A stretch of 64,000 nt of DNA from Coccinella septempunctata (lineage: Eukaryota; Arthropoda; Insecta; Coleoptera; Coccinellidae), in assembly GCF_907165205.1 (NCBI RefSeq), contig NC_058198.1, positions 11,633,001 to 11,697,000 on the forward strand, in the 5' to 3' direction. The position numbers and the translations under genes are program-made. This document shows, one piece after another, positions 24,403 to 34,688 of the stretch; positions within the stretch are counted from its first letter, which is position 1, and the number at the start of each line of letters is the position of its first letter. The notes under the pieces were generated by a model that did not search any database, was not told the DNA's origin, and saw nothing but the letters and a program-made list of their open reading frames with translations.

Positions 24403-25041
24403 TTATTTAATTTTTTAATTGATTTTGTTTCAGATATTGGGAGTGAAAACCCTAAAAAGTTTCAGGAAATGCATGCAGAAACCTCCCAGAATAAATTTCA
24501 TTTCGATATCTCCGTTTCTGTTAGTATGTGGAAATGAAAACATTTTTAATGGCAATCCAGATGTTTTTTCTTATGAAAACAGTAGTTTAAAATGTCTTAG
24601 AAAGACTGAGGGTGATGTATGATATATTTCTGAAAAGGTAAAAAAATTGCGATTCTTTCTAAGTAATTTCAAACTATTTGTTTTCGTAAGAAAAACACAA
24701 CTTCATGTTATAGCTCAGCAAATAAACCTACAGGAAAAAATCATAGTACGCCACTGGATTGCTGTAATTAAACTGTCCGTATAATGTTTTCATTTCAACA
24801 TCCTAGCTTGTACAGAAACGGAGATAATGTCCAAAGTAGAAATCGGCCTAATTTGAATTTTGGCCTATAACTCTAAAACAAAAGAAGATAGAGGAATGCA
24901 GTTGATGGCATTATAAGTTACTCGAAAAAAGACGACATGAAGTGCCCGTTCACTTTCCTCTGTCTCGTTGAGTTAAAAACTTGTAGTTCGTGTATCACCA
25001 ATTTTGCCCATCCTGTACAAATCGGAGACTCATCCTGTTTT

Positions 25042-26221
25042 TGACGATTTTCTTCTTCCATTTGTGTATTTTCATTAATTAAAAGTATAAAGGTTATATT
25101 ATGTTATGTTATCTTGTAATTTTGCAGCTTCAAAGCCGTTGAAAGAGAATTGTTGACCAACTTTTTCATATTAGCATGAAGGACAGTTTCCACCATTGGA
25201 CTAGGAAATTCTGTCATTGAAAGGATGAAGGGACGATAGAGGGAATTATCCACATCATGGTAACATCTAGCATTGCATCCAGTACAATGAAAATTTCCTT
25301 CCTCAAAAGCGGACCGATATTTCATTCCCACAAAACCCATAAAATTATGCATTGCGGCACATACACAACCCATAGAAACCGAACGCAATATAGGTGGAAG
25401 TTTTTTCCCCCCATTGTGGCATCAGTTTCACAAAAGCGCCGTGAATCGGGCGAAATAAATGTTTTAAACCAAGAAAACGCTTTCTCATTGTGCCACTCAG
25501 TGCTCCGTCATCATGCACATTAAAGCAAATATCGATTTCTCAACACCGTTTAAAAGTTTGTCTTTTTTATGTATTGGAAATGGCTCGAATTTAATACACT
25601 GTTTTTTTCCATCTTAATTTATTCTACCGTTAAATTGTTTAATTCTTTGATGATATTGAACTCCTTTTATCTCGTTGGAAGGTGGTCCGCAGAACAAACT
25701 TGGTTTGTGTTGGGGATATGCCGCTGAAGAATGCATGCATAAGTTTGGAATTAGATACGGCAACGGCAGCCCAGGCGGTAGGTGTTCCTCACTAACAGAG
25801 TTTGCTGATTTCCGTACATAATTGAGATTTGATAGTTTGTTTGTCCTCTCCTAGAAAAATTCCTCCTGTGTCAGTTCGATCGATTTTTGTATAGGGATCA
25901 CAGTATGAATCGTGAAATTTGTTTTCACATGATATGAATAGAAGGAATATACAGTTGAGAAATTATAAAGAAGCGGTTGGACCATTCACTTCGTAAAATA
26001 AAACATCGATATATGAAAACATCGATGCTTTTTCTGGTATAAAATGAAATACTAGCATAAGTTTCGAATTTTTTTATTCAAATTGTTTGTCGGTTTATTG
26101 TTACTCCAGCCTTTGAAAAAGTAGTTTGCTAATTGCTAGAAACTGATGCTGCTACTGTCGGTGAATAAGCTGCTTCTTCTGAAATTTTTTAGAATTTTCA
26201 CATCCAGTCTCTGAAACGAAG
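25042..26221. other. Unassigned DNA
   Basis: Frames at 25104-25388 (minus) and 25257-25523 (plus) overlap and neither has a motif I recognise. No repeat boundary is clear. Confidence 0.4.
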
Positions 26222-26345
26222 TAACCAAATTTATTGAAAGTCATTCTTTATGTTAATGGCCTTTCAGAGAAAATGAGAAGAATCGGAACCAAATTCGATA
26301 TAAGAACCGTTTTCAAAACACGAAATGATTTGAGATCTATACTAT
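26222..26345 (+). mobile_element. Second PLE-B fragment
   Basis: About 120 bp matches 23665-23770, with the phrases AACCAAATTTATTGAAAGTC and TTTGAGATCTATACTATGAA. It retains the 22 bases missing from the other copy. It ends abruptly, just before the 30-bp tandem array. Confidence 0.7.
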
Positions 26346-26392
26346 GAAGGCGTAGAAGGGCCACATAATATTTTAAAAATATTTTTCGTTAA

Positions 26393-26535
26393 ATTCCGAC
26401 TTTGAAGTCAGAATTTAGTTGAATTCCGAGTTGAATCGGAATTTTACAAAATTACGACTTCAAAGTCGGAATTTAAATAAATTCCGAGTTCAAAGTCGGA
26501 ATTTAACAAAATTCCGAGTTTAAAGTCGGTAAAAT
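26393..26535. repeat. 30-bp tandem repeat whose units are palindromic
   Basis: Five units of 28-30 bp start at about 26393, 26423, 26451, 26480 and 26510. Each is a variant of ATTCCGAGTTCAAAGTCGG plus AATTTAACAA. Within a unit CCGAxTT pairs with AAxTCGG, so each unit can form a small hairpin. Confidence 0.8.
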
Positions 26536-26882
26536 TCTGTAGTTCTGACTTCCTCAAGAGAAAAACGCAGAGGATATATCCAAGAATCTTCTCTTCACAT
26601 GAAATCCTTGGCGTAGCCGTTTTTTTGGGGGGGCCTGGGAGTTCAATTTTATTTTATTGTTACTATTTCAGTACTACTGGGGGGGGGGAGGTTGCGCCCA
26701 ACCTGGCCTCTACCTGTCTACGACCATTAATTCATAATTATTCAAAAACATGTACCAATTTTCTTCAATAAAATACATCAAGTTCAATATTTATTGAAGA
26801 ACAACGTGTGTATCTTGTGAAATCTGAATCCTCTCATGAATATCTCAGTATATTTGGAAATGAACCAATTAGTCATAGAGCA

Positions 26883-27182
26883 GCCTATATTATGAGGTTT
26901 TCTCACCGTTGTTATGACCTCTTCATGCAAGAAATCTAAAGAAACATCAAAACTCACCGGGTGTACTGATTTCTTGTCCCAATGGACAATAATGTAAAAA
27001 CTACTTTCTCAGATGTACTCGTGAGGCTATCTCAATAGATAGCCTCACGAGTACATATGAGAAAGAAAATTTTCATTCTTGTCTATTGGGACAAGAAATC
27101 AGTACACCCGCTGTGTTTTGATGTTTCTTTAGATTTCTTACATGAAGAGGTCATTACAACGGTGAGAAAACCTCATATAGGC
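26883..27182. repeat. 300-bp near-perfect palindrome
   Basis: Arms 26883-27033 and 27038-27182 are reverse complements with few mismatches around the 4-base loop CAAT. The centre reads GGCTATCT-CAAT-AGATAGCC. The outer ends are GCCTATAT and ATATAGGC. A transcript would fold into a hairpin of about 145 bp. No coding signature was recognised. Confidence 0.85.
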
Positions 27183-27441
27183 TTCTATCCAAATTGTAGC
27201 CAATCGTCTTGGTCTTTTAGGAACAGTTCTTGTGGAAGAGTACCGTGAAATTAAACGTGATATCAAACTTTGGCTAACATTGTATGTATTGGCCACTTTC
27301 AGTTGTGTTCAAGCATCTTTCATTGTATCAATATCGATTTCTTTCATGAAAGAACAGATTTTCCAGATACCAATTTTTCAAAAAATGTAATGTATATCAG
27401 TGAAGGAGGCAATGAATACAATAAAAAGAATTACGATGTGT

Positions 27442-27670
27442 TACGATACGAATTGAACTATCCAATTGGCCACAGTCAGGACAACTAAATGGAGAACATT
27501 CCACTGAAGAAGAGCAGATGCTGACTATGGTTTCCGTCTTCTTTGGCCTCTTCAGAGCAACACAGCTCCTTCTCCGATGGAACAACGCTTGGAATTGCTC
27601 TTCTTCGGTGGAATATTCTCTATTTGGTTGTCCTGACGATGGCAAATTGACTAATTCAATTCAGATCGTA
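27442..27670. repeat. Inverted repeat with 75-bp arms
   Basis: Arms 27442-27516 and 27596-27670 are imperfect reverse complements (outer ends TACGAT and ATCGTA, inner ends AGAAGAGCA and TGCTCTTCT). The central loop, from AGATGCTGACTATGGTTTCC, recurs in diverged form at 55046-55125, so this belongs to a dispersed repeat family. Confidence 0.7.
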
Positions 27671-27699
27671 ACACTTGTTGATATTCATATCGGCAGGTA

Positions 27700-29751
27700 A
27701 CATAATTAATTTTTATTAGTGATGTATATCTTTTTCTTATGCTTACAGAGAACTTGCTAAAGGAATTTAACCTGCAGTCTTTGCGGCGGAGAAAAAATAT
27801 GTATTGCGTAATTTTTATACAGGGTGTTCCTAAATGGGAGATGCAAACGAAGAGGGGAGATTCCTTGAGTAATTTTAAGAAAGGAAGTATCCTAAACAGG
27901 GGATCGCAAACGTTTCGTTTTCGAGATACAGGGTGTTAAAGAATGAATTTTTGGATTGGAACCAAAACAAGTTGTGAAAACACATTGTTTATTAGAAATA
28001 CCGAGTTGAATTTGATGTGTCAAAACTATCAATGAATTTATTCAAAACAGCTTACCCACTGAATTTTTGTGACAATTTGGATTAGGCTGAGGATTTCGGG
28101 AAAAACATTTAAAAAATTTTTTTCGAAATCAGTAGCAGATACGACAAAACTATACAAAAAACTAAAGTTTCTTCTTACATTTTTTCAAATTAACTGTGGC
28201 TCACCAAAAAAAAAAGTTCAGGAGATACACAGTGAATAGTGTTCCAGAAAAAATATTACCCTGTAGATTTGCTATCCAAATTGGCATGTCACATTGTTTG
28301 AACTGTCAATTAGAATATTTATGCCAAATTTATGATAGAATAAAAATTAATCGTTTGGGAAATCTCACTATACATTTTCTTATCTAAGTTAGTTCTCTCT
28401 TATCAATCGGAGTCGATTGAATCTTACGCTTCAGAGTGTAATGATTATGCATCATATGTATTTTTGACAAAATCATTACTTCTTGCCGATAAATTTGTAT
28501 TGATTATTTATCGTCTTCATACTCTCAGAATGTCCCACCCTTCTGAGCAATTTTATTTTCTACATTTTATATCGTTAGTGATAGTCAAAATTAGTAACTG
28601 CGGGGTAATTTGTTTTTTTTTTTTTTTTTAAATTGCTATTGTGAACTGGATCGAACAGGCTAATCTTTCTCCAGGTAGTGGAATTTTTGAGAAGTTTTGA
28701 AGCAAAATAATTTTCACATCATTTTAACGTCTATTTTTTTCCGAAATGTATATATTTTGTAACAGAATATATAGAGTACTATTATTTCTATATAAATTTT
28801 TCCTTATTTTCCGTTTCTGAAAAACTCTGGAAAATTCATCATAAATAACATATATGTATGGCCCCCGACTGAATCCTGTGGGGGAACCTATTGCAAAGGT
28901 AGAAAAAAGTCAATACTCAATAAGGGTGAGAAAGAGGAGAATCGGTAAGGAGGATCAATTTAGTGAAGACTCGTGTACCTGTGTCAGAAAGACCCTACGT
29001 GTTTAGTTAAAAATAATTCTACACATGTCCACAACTAATGTGTTACCACAATATATCCCACAAATCGTTTTCTCCCTTGCGAAACCCTTTGGGGCGTGAT
29101 ATTTAACATCAAGAGGAAATAATACGTTTCAAATTGAACCTCGATAAAGTGACATCTTATATATGAGTGACATCACAAATTCTATTTGGATTGATGTTGT
29201 GTAGCCCGGAGGGTTGCAACAACAACGGACTACTCCCCCTTTATGATGTATGGAAATGATATACACCCCAAGATTTGATTTTTATGGTACATTTAGTGGT
29301 CTAGTGAATTCAACATATTTTCATGGTTAATTAAATACAGCAGCAGTTCCGTTGAGTACGAAGTCACATTCAAAACATCGTATTGTTGCGACGAAACTGC
29401 TCGGTTCCTTATGGAAAGTTCGGTATTTATAGGTTACTTTGGATATAATCGCCAGGGAAGTGGTAGTTTCCACTACATTTGAATAACTGAAGATATCGTA
29501 AACAGTGCGAGATATAGGGCTGTTTGACTACTTCGAAGTTCGAACAATAGTTTGCTTCGTTTTAAAATGTATCCGAATTGTTACAGGGAATGTCTAAACG
29601 CATTGCTCTTTTTATACAAAGTGAATCGGAGATGTCGACAATATTTCTAGGGATGATAGAACTAAAAAATAAGGGGTCTAATGAACGTATTTTCGAAACC
29701 GCTCATTGAGGCTGCTACAACCATGAACTTAGAAGGTGAGAATAACACGAC
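27700..29751. other. Unassigned DNA with one unpaired MITE terminus
   Basis: A TACAGGGTGTTCCTAAATGG end at about 27820 and a second ACAGGGTG at 27931 look like MITE ends, but no mirrored partner was found. The rest is AT-rich with no supported gene. Confidence 0.35.
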
Positions 29752-30284
29752 TCGTTATTTGCTTATGCTTTTTTCGATTTTTCGGATTCACTAAGGGTAG
29801 TTTTCAAGGGGCAGCTAACCCTTTTCTGGGCCTATTTTTTGGTTACCAGTATAACTCTTGTTTACTAGAGCTCCTAAGTAGTGCTGGGGGTGATAGGAGA
29901 TGTGTTTGTCAAATGAACATATGCTCGAACGTTATTTGCTTATCCTTTTTTCGATTTTTCGGATTCACTAAGGGTAGTTTTCAAGGGGCAGCTAACCCTT
30001 TTCTGGGCCTATTTTTTGGTTACCAGTATAACTCTTGTTTACTAGAGCTCCTAAGTAGTGCTGGGGGTGATAGGAGATGTGTTTGTCAAATGAACATATG
30101 CTCGAACGTTATTTGCTTATACTTTTTTCGATTTTTCGGATTCACTAAGGGTAGTTTTCAAGGGGCAGCTAACCCTTTTCTGGGCCTATTTTTTGGTTAC
30201 CAGTATAACTCTTGTTTACTAGAGCTCCTAAGTAGTGCTGGGGGTGATAGGAGATGTGTTTGTCAAATGAACATATGCTCGAAA
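29752..30284. repeat. Three tandem copies of a 177-bp unit
   Basis: The units start at 29754, 29931 and 30108 and are almost identical. One visible difference is CTTATG, CTTATC or CTTATA near the start of each unit. Because 177 is a multiple of three, one frame stays open through all units, giving a chance 183-codon frame. Related sequence occurs at 31108-31185 and faintly near 9270-9346. Confidence 0.9.
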
Positions 30285-31700
30285 TAATTTATTGAGGCCA
30301 TTGAGGGTGTTACATCCCTTCGAAAGGGAAAATGGATTATCAGTTTTTTCACATAAGTTCTGAAATAAATACCCTAATCAATTTCATTCTCCATGTGATT
30401 TGGGGGTATACCAAGACATGTTGTTTATACAGGCTGTATATGAATAGTTGCTAAAAAATTCAGGGGGTGATTCCTTCTCAAAAAATAGGATGGGTCTTTT
30501 ATATATTAACTTTTCTTTTTTGAACCCCCCTTGCTTTGTTACAGCTCCCAAAGATTTTTTCTTTGAAGATCAAAACCTGACAAGAATGAGATCAATCAAT
30601 TTGGTGGTGTTCCTTTATGATTGAAAGTGGTGAAAAAAAAAAGTTTTTTCCATATTCATATTTTACAATAAAAAAATTAATTTTGGGCAGCTTGATTCAT
30701 TCTTAACAAATAAGGTCTCTTTTAATGTCTTGCTAAAATTCACATTTTTCGAGAAAAAAAATTATCAACAGATAATATGTATAGGCTACTTTTCAACCAT
30801 TTTGGAGTTATTTAGGAACAACTTTTATTTCTTGGTATTTTATTACCTCTAGAACTATTTGGAAGTGAAGGTAGACAATTCTGTCTGAAATACTTTAAAA
30901 AAAGAAGTTGCAGAGGAGGGTAACTCGTCCCTTGAAAACTACTAGTGAACTCGTAAATCCGAAATAATGCGAGATCGATTTACCGTAAATTCGATTCAAA
31001 TTCAATTCCATAGAAATGTAGAAGGTGATATGTATGTCATACAAAAATAAACAGTTTCCAAAAAAATCAAGTTTGGAGAAGTTCGTAATTCCAGGTAACT
31101 CCAGGTGAGCAAAATTTGTTTACTAGGACTCCTAAGTAGTGCTGGGGTGATATAGAAAATGTGTTTGTCGAGTGAACATACGCTCGTAATAATTTATTGA
31201 GGGTGTTACATCGCTTCGAAAGGAGCAATGGAAAATGAGTTCTTTCACATTACTTCTGAAATTAATACCCTAATTAATTTCATTTCTCCATATGATTTGA
31301 GGGTAGGTACCAAGACTTGTTGTTTATACATTGAAAATGTTTAGGGTGTTATTCCTTCTCAAAAAATAGGATGGGTCTTTTATATATAAACTTTTCTTTT
31401 TTGACCCCCCGTGCCTAGGTACAGCCCCCTAAAGGTGGCGCTCGAAAATGAGTTTTTAATCTCTTTCATGAAAATCAAAACCTGACAATGAAATCAAGCA
31501 GATATGTGGTGGTGTTCCTCTAAGATTTGAAGGGGTTAAAAGAGTCACCCCTTAACCTTTATTCGCAAGAAACTTTCTTCTATATTCATATTTTGAGATA
31601 AAAAAAATCAATATTGGGTAGTCTGATCCATTCTTAACCAATAAGGTCTCCTATAATGTCTTGCTAAAGTTCACATTAAAAAAAATTATCAATAGATAAT
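30035..31700. repeat. Diverged tandem duplication, period about 1.07 kb
   Basis: The block 30035-30775 (from CTTGTTTACTAGAGCTCCTA through AAAATAGGATGGGTC and AAAACCTGACAA) recurs in the same order at 31108-31695. Both end before an ATAATATATGTATAGG-like word. The second copy has point changes and small gaps, so the duplication is older than the amplification of the 177-bp units. Confidence 0.75.
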
Positions 31701-31708
31701 ATATGTAT

Positions 31709-31733
31709 AGGTTAGGTTAGGTTAGGTTAGGTT
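31709..31733. repeat. Short (TTAGG)n tract
   Basis: Five perfect AGGTT units in a row equal the insect telomere motif TTAGG. At 25 bp it is interstitial and not a telomere. It may arise from replication slippage or break repair. Confidence 0.85.
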
Positions 31734-31745
31734 TGATCTAATATA

Positions 31746-32302
31746 CAGTCCCTGGCCAGTTTATTAGACGCAATGAGGATTTTTTTTTATTTACTGGTAT
31801 TGCCCGAGGAAAAAGCAGAATATTCGAATTTCATTTCCACAGAATGTCAGTTTTATCTACGACTCTCATTAAATTGTTCTATTTGGCATTTATTTTTGAT
31901 GTTGTAATATAAGTACTAAAGTATGAATCAGTACTATGTCTTCCAGTGGACGTCTTGCATGCTGCAGGTTCGGACGTTATTTCGATAATCCACATATAAA
32001 ATCATCATCCTCGAATGCAGCAAACCGAACAATTCTGCTATGATAGTATGAAGCTCTCATAGCTACACAAGGTGGCTCAGCAAAATATTAGAATTTCATG
32101 TTGAATCATCAATAAATCAATATTTTTTATTGACTATGATATATTATATAAAAAAACCATTTACAGATGAAGTATATATAACATATACATTCAATTTAAT
32201 AATTCAATATTAAAAAACCAATAACCTAATAACCAATTTCAGAGAGTGTTTAATTGAGATATGGTATCGAATCAATGCGTCTAATAATATGGCCAGGGAC
32301 TG
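31746..32302. mobile_element. Tc1/mariner-type MITE (557 bp)
   Basis: The ends read CAGTCCCTGGCCAGTTTATT and, on the opposite strand, CAGTCCCTGGCCATATTATT, continuing AGACGCA.TGA on both sides. TA dinucleotides flank it at 31744-31745 and 32303-32304. There is no transposase frame. CAGT ends and the TA duplication are typical of Tc1/mariner elements. Confidence 0.9.
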
Positions 32303-32304
32303 TA

Positions 32305-34332
32305 TGTATAGGTTACATCGATTCGTTAAATTACGGAGAGTAGCTTACAAATTTTTTTTTTTATTTTTTTTTTCTCATAATTTTGGTTCACCTTGATATG
32401 GTCATAAACATAAAGACCAACATATCTATCTTTGATCTTGAATTACTCGAAAACGGTTAATTTTTAGATGACAAATGAAGAAAACCTTTTTCTAAGAAAA
32501 AGCAGCGAAGAATTTAGAAACGTAAAAAATAATCGAAAAAAAAGATTCAGAGGAGGGTTGAAAACTATTAGTCAGCTCGGTAATCTGAAAATTCAAAGAA
32601 GTAGGTAATGCGAGTTTGATTTACCGGAAGTTCATCAGTTTTGTGATCCTAAAAACTGAAGTAGACTTGGAAATGCTTCAGGAATTCAATAAAAAAATAC
32701 ATTCATTTACATTGAACTGTTTGCAAGAAATGATCAGTGTTGAAACCATCATAACCATGAAATTTGTCAGAAAATCAAAATTTCATGTAGATTCAGAACA
32801 TGTTATGAAAATTGGATATTCTCATTTTGAGAAGCATAGTTGTGTCGTGTCCGAACCAGCCTACAATCTCAAAAAAAAAAATAAAATGATTTTAGCTCAT
32901 GCACTAAGTAGAGTTGATTCCGCCAAAGTTTGGATCACTCCCTAATCCAAAATTTCTGAGAGTTATCGACCGATAGATCACTGTTGACTCATCCTTTATA
33001 CGTATAGCTCTATTCAATCATTAAGAACCAGAAGGAAAATGCCACCTAAACTTATCTGCTATACCTATATTTGCGCGCAGTATGTATTGGTAAACCATAT
33101 GTATGTGACTTTCGGCAATTTAAGGGTAGCATAACTATACATTCCGACATAAGGGAGGAAAATCAAATTACATCTATAACTGTAATTATTTGTATTTATT
33201 TTATATTATTTCAATGTGGAAATAACATAAATTATGATAGAGGAAAAAATACCTTTCCCACTTGGAAATATAGGTCTTTTTCTAATCATATCTTTAGTTA
33301 TGGAATTAATGCTAAAGCAGATACATGCTTTTATTTGGATGTATTGAAGCTTTTACTCAATTTAAAAAAAAATTCTGAATATTATTGTAAAAATCAATTC
33401 ATAAAGAACGAAAATCGTTGTCACAGTTCTATTATTTGCAAGCTATAAATTATTATTATGACAGTCTCAAATCCAGGTTTATGGTTTAAAAAGGGAGAAA
33501 AGTATTGAAAAAAGGAATAAGTGAAAAAAGTTGAAATGTGTGTGTTACGCCACAACATAAAATGTTTACGAATCAAAAATAGGATGGCCTCCTATCCAAG
33601 TGGAAGAAGAGCAAATCGGTTTTGGCTCACAAAGGTCGATTTCACAGATGGAAACACTGAACAAATGCTATCTATGTAGGCCCTAATAGTACGAAATCTG
33701 AGATAAATATTGAGTTTTAGTCTTCTCCATCGTCTACTACAAACAGAGCTAAGAATACTTATGACTAAAAAAAACTTAAAAGAATTTAAGAATTACAATT
33801 ACACTCTTATAGGACCAAGTAGAATCAATTGTAAATTGAATACATAATGAGGATAATACTTAGAAAACATTTTCAAATTACTCAACATTATAAGTCATTC
33901 TATGAATTTACTGACGGATACCCCAAAACAACAGGCCGATTTGTCGAATTATTTCAATGTTTCCTTCTCCTATGAGTTCGTTAACGAATCGACCTCATCT
34001 TGAAACACAACCGCTATAACCGGATTAGTTTTCTGGGTGGTGGAACATGGAGCAGCGACCTGTATCGAGTTAGAGCTAAGGGGATGATTTCGAATTTCAC
34101 GGCCAATCAGAAGACAAAAGATGTAGGTACTTATCATCTACCGCCTAGCCGTCATTTTCAGTTTTCAAGCGTCATTTAACGGGGATCGGGTAATTCATCA
34201 AACTGACGAAGTGTATAGTTGCAGTTTTATTATTTTCAATTGGATTTAGCTAATAAAAGGAGTGTCGTACATTTCAATTGAATTTTGAGCTTCTATTTTC
34301 TAGTGGATTCAATTCGATTCTCAAGCTACTGA
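32305..34332. other. Unassigned AT-rich DNA
   Basis: Frames at 32616-32945 and 33071-33448 have no recognisable motif. The last few hundred bases could include 5' untranslated sequence of the non-LTR element, but no boundary is visible. Confidence 0.35.
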
Positions 34333-34635
34333 GAGACTATATCGGCTTCCACAGCCCTGACTAGTGTGCCCAAGAAACAGCTCACCTATATTCATGTATC
34401 GAGACTGAGTCCTGAAACATCCATAGAGGATCTCAAGAATTTCTTGAATAATACGATTCCTTGTCTTGTTATTGAAAAGCTGAACTCGAAACAACCCGAA
34501 GTATATTCCTCGTTCAAGTTGTCATTTCCATCTGAGCACAAATCCCGAGTCATGGAGCCATCCTTCTGGCCGGAGGGTATCACAGTTGGTACATTTTTTC
34601 GGAAACCATTCATGATGTCAACCAAGGTGAAGTAG
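34333..34635 (+). pseudogene. Non-LTR ORF1, C-terminal remnant
   Basis: The frame opens after a stop at 34330 with no ATG and reaches TAG at 34633-34635. It reads TYIHVSRLSPETSIEDLKNF, then EKLNSKQPEVYSSFKLSF and SFWPEGITVGTFFRKP. That pattern is the C-terminal end of ORF1 (nucleic-acid-binding) proteins of jockey/CR1-type elements. Only about 100 residues remain, so the element is 5'-truncated or internally deleted. ORF2 starts 53 bp downstream, the usual arrangement. Confidence 0.75.
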
Positions 34636-34688
34636 TCAACTGTCTCAGACCTTGCACCACCGATGACAGAGGGCTCCGGGGCAGCTGC

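Larger units (their letters stand above)
23328..25017. mobile_element. MITE family H, inverted-repeat element carrying a PLE relic
   Basis: The left arm, TACAGGGTGGACAAAATTGG to about 23500, is mirrored at 24845-25017 (CCAATTTTGCCCATCCTGTA on the right). The mirrored text includes CAACTGCATTCCTCTATCTT and its complement. A further internal mirror uses CTCCGTTTCTGT near 24510 and ACAGAAACGGAGAT near 24825. The PLE-B relic at about 23520-24330 lies inside. Confidence 0.7.
22976..25041. mobile_element. MITE family A, copy 4, interrupted near its end by MITE H
   Basis: Family A landmarks (AAAATGGCGCATTATACGAG, the GAACTCTA-type block, CTTTGGACCTCATGAATATA) run to 23327. After MITE H, the last two dozen bases of family A appear at 25018-25041 (CAAATCGGAGACTCATCCTG). 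The left end is diverged. Confidence 0.65.

Noticed and set aside
26393..26535. CRISPR array
   Set aside because: The units are contiguous, with no unique spacers, and this is insect nuclear DNA.
29736..30287. 183-codon open frame as a repeat protein
   Set aside because: It is open only because the 177-bp unit is a multiple of three and has no stop in that frame. It has no start context, and its cysteine/phenylalanine-rich text matches no family I know.
31709..31733. Telomere
   Set aside because: Only five units, with unrelated DNA on both sides.
34366..34635. ORF1 as a complete 89-aa gene
   Set aside because: The proposed first codon is GTG and the reading frame continues upstream to 34333. 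It is a remnant, not a full gene.
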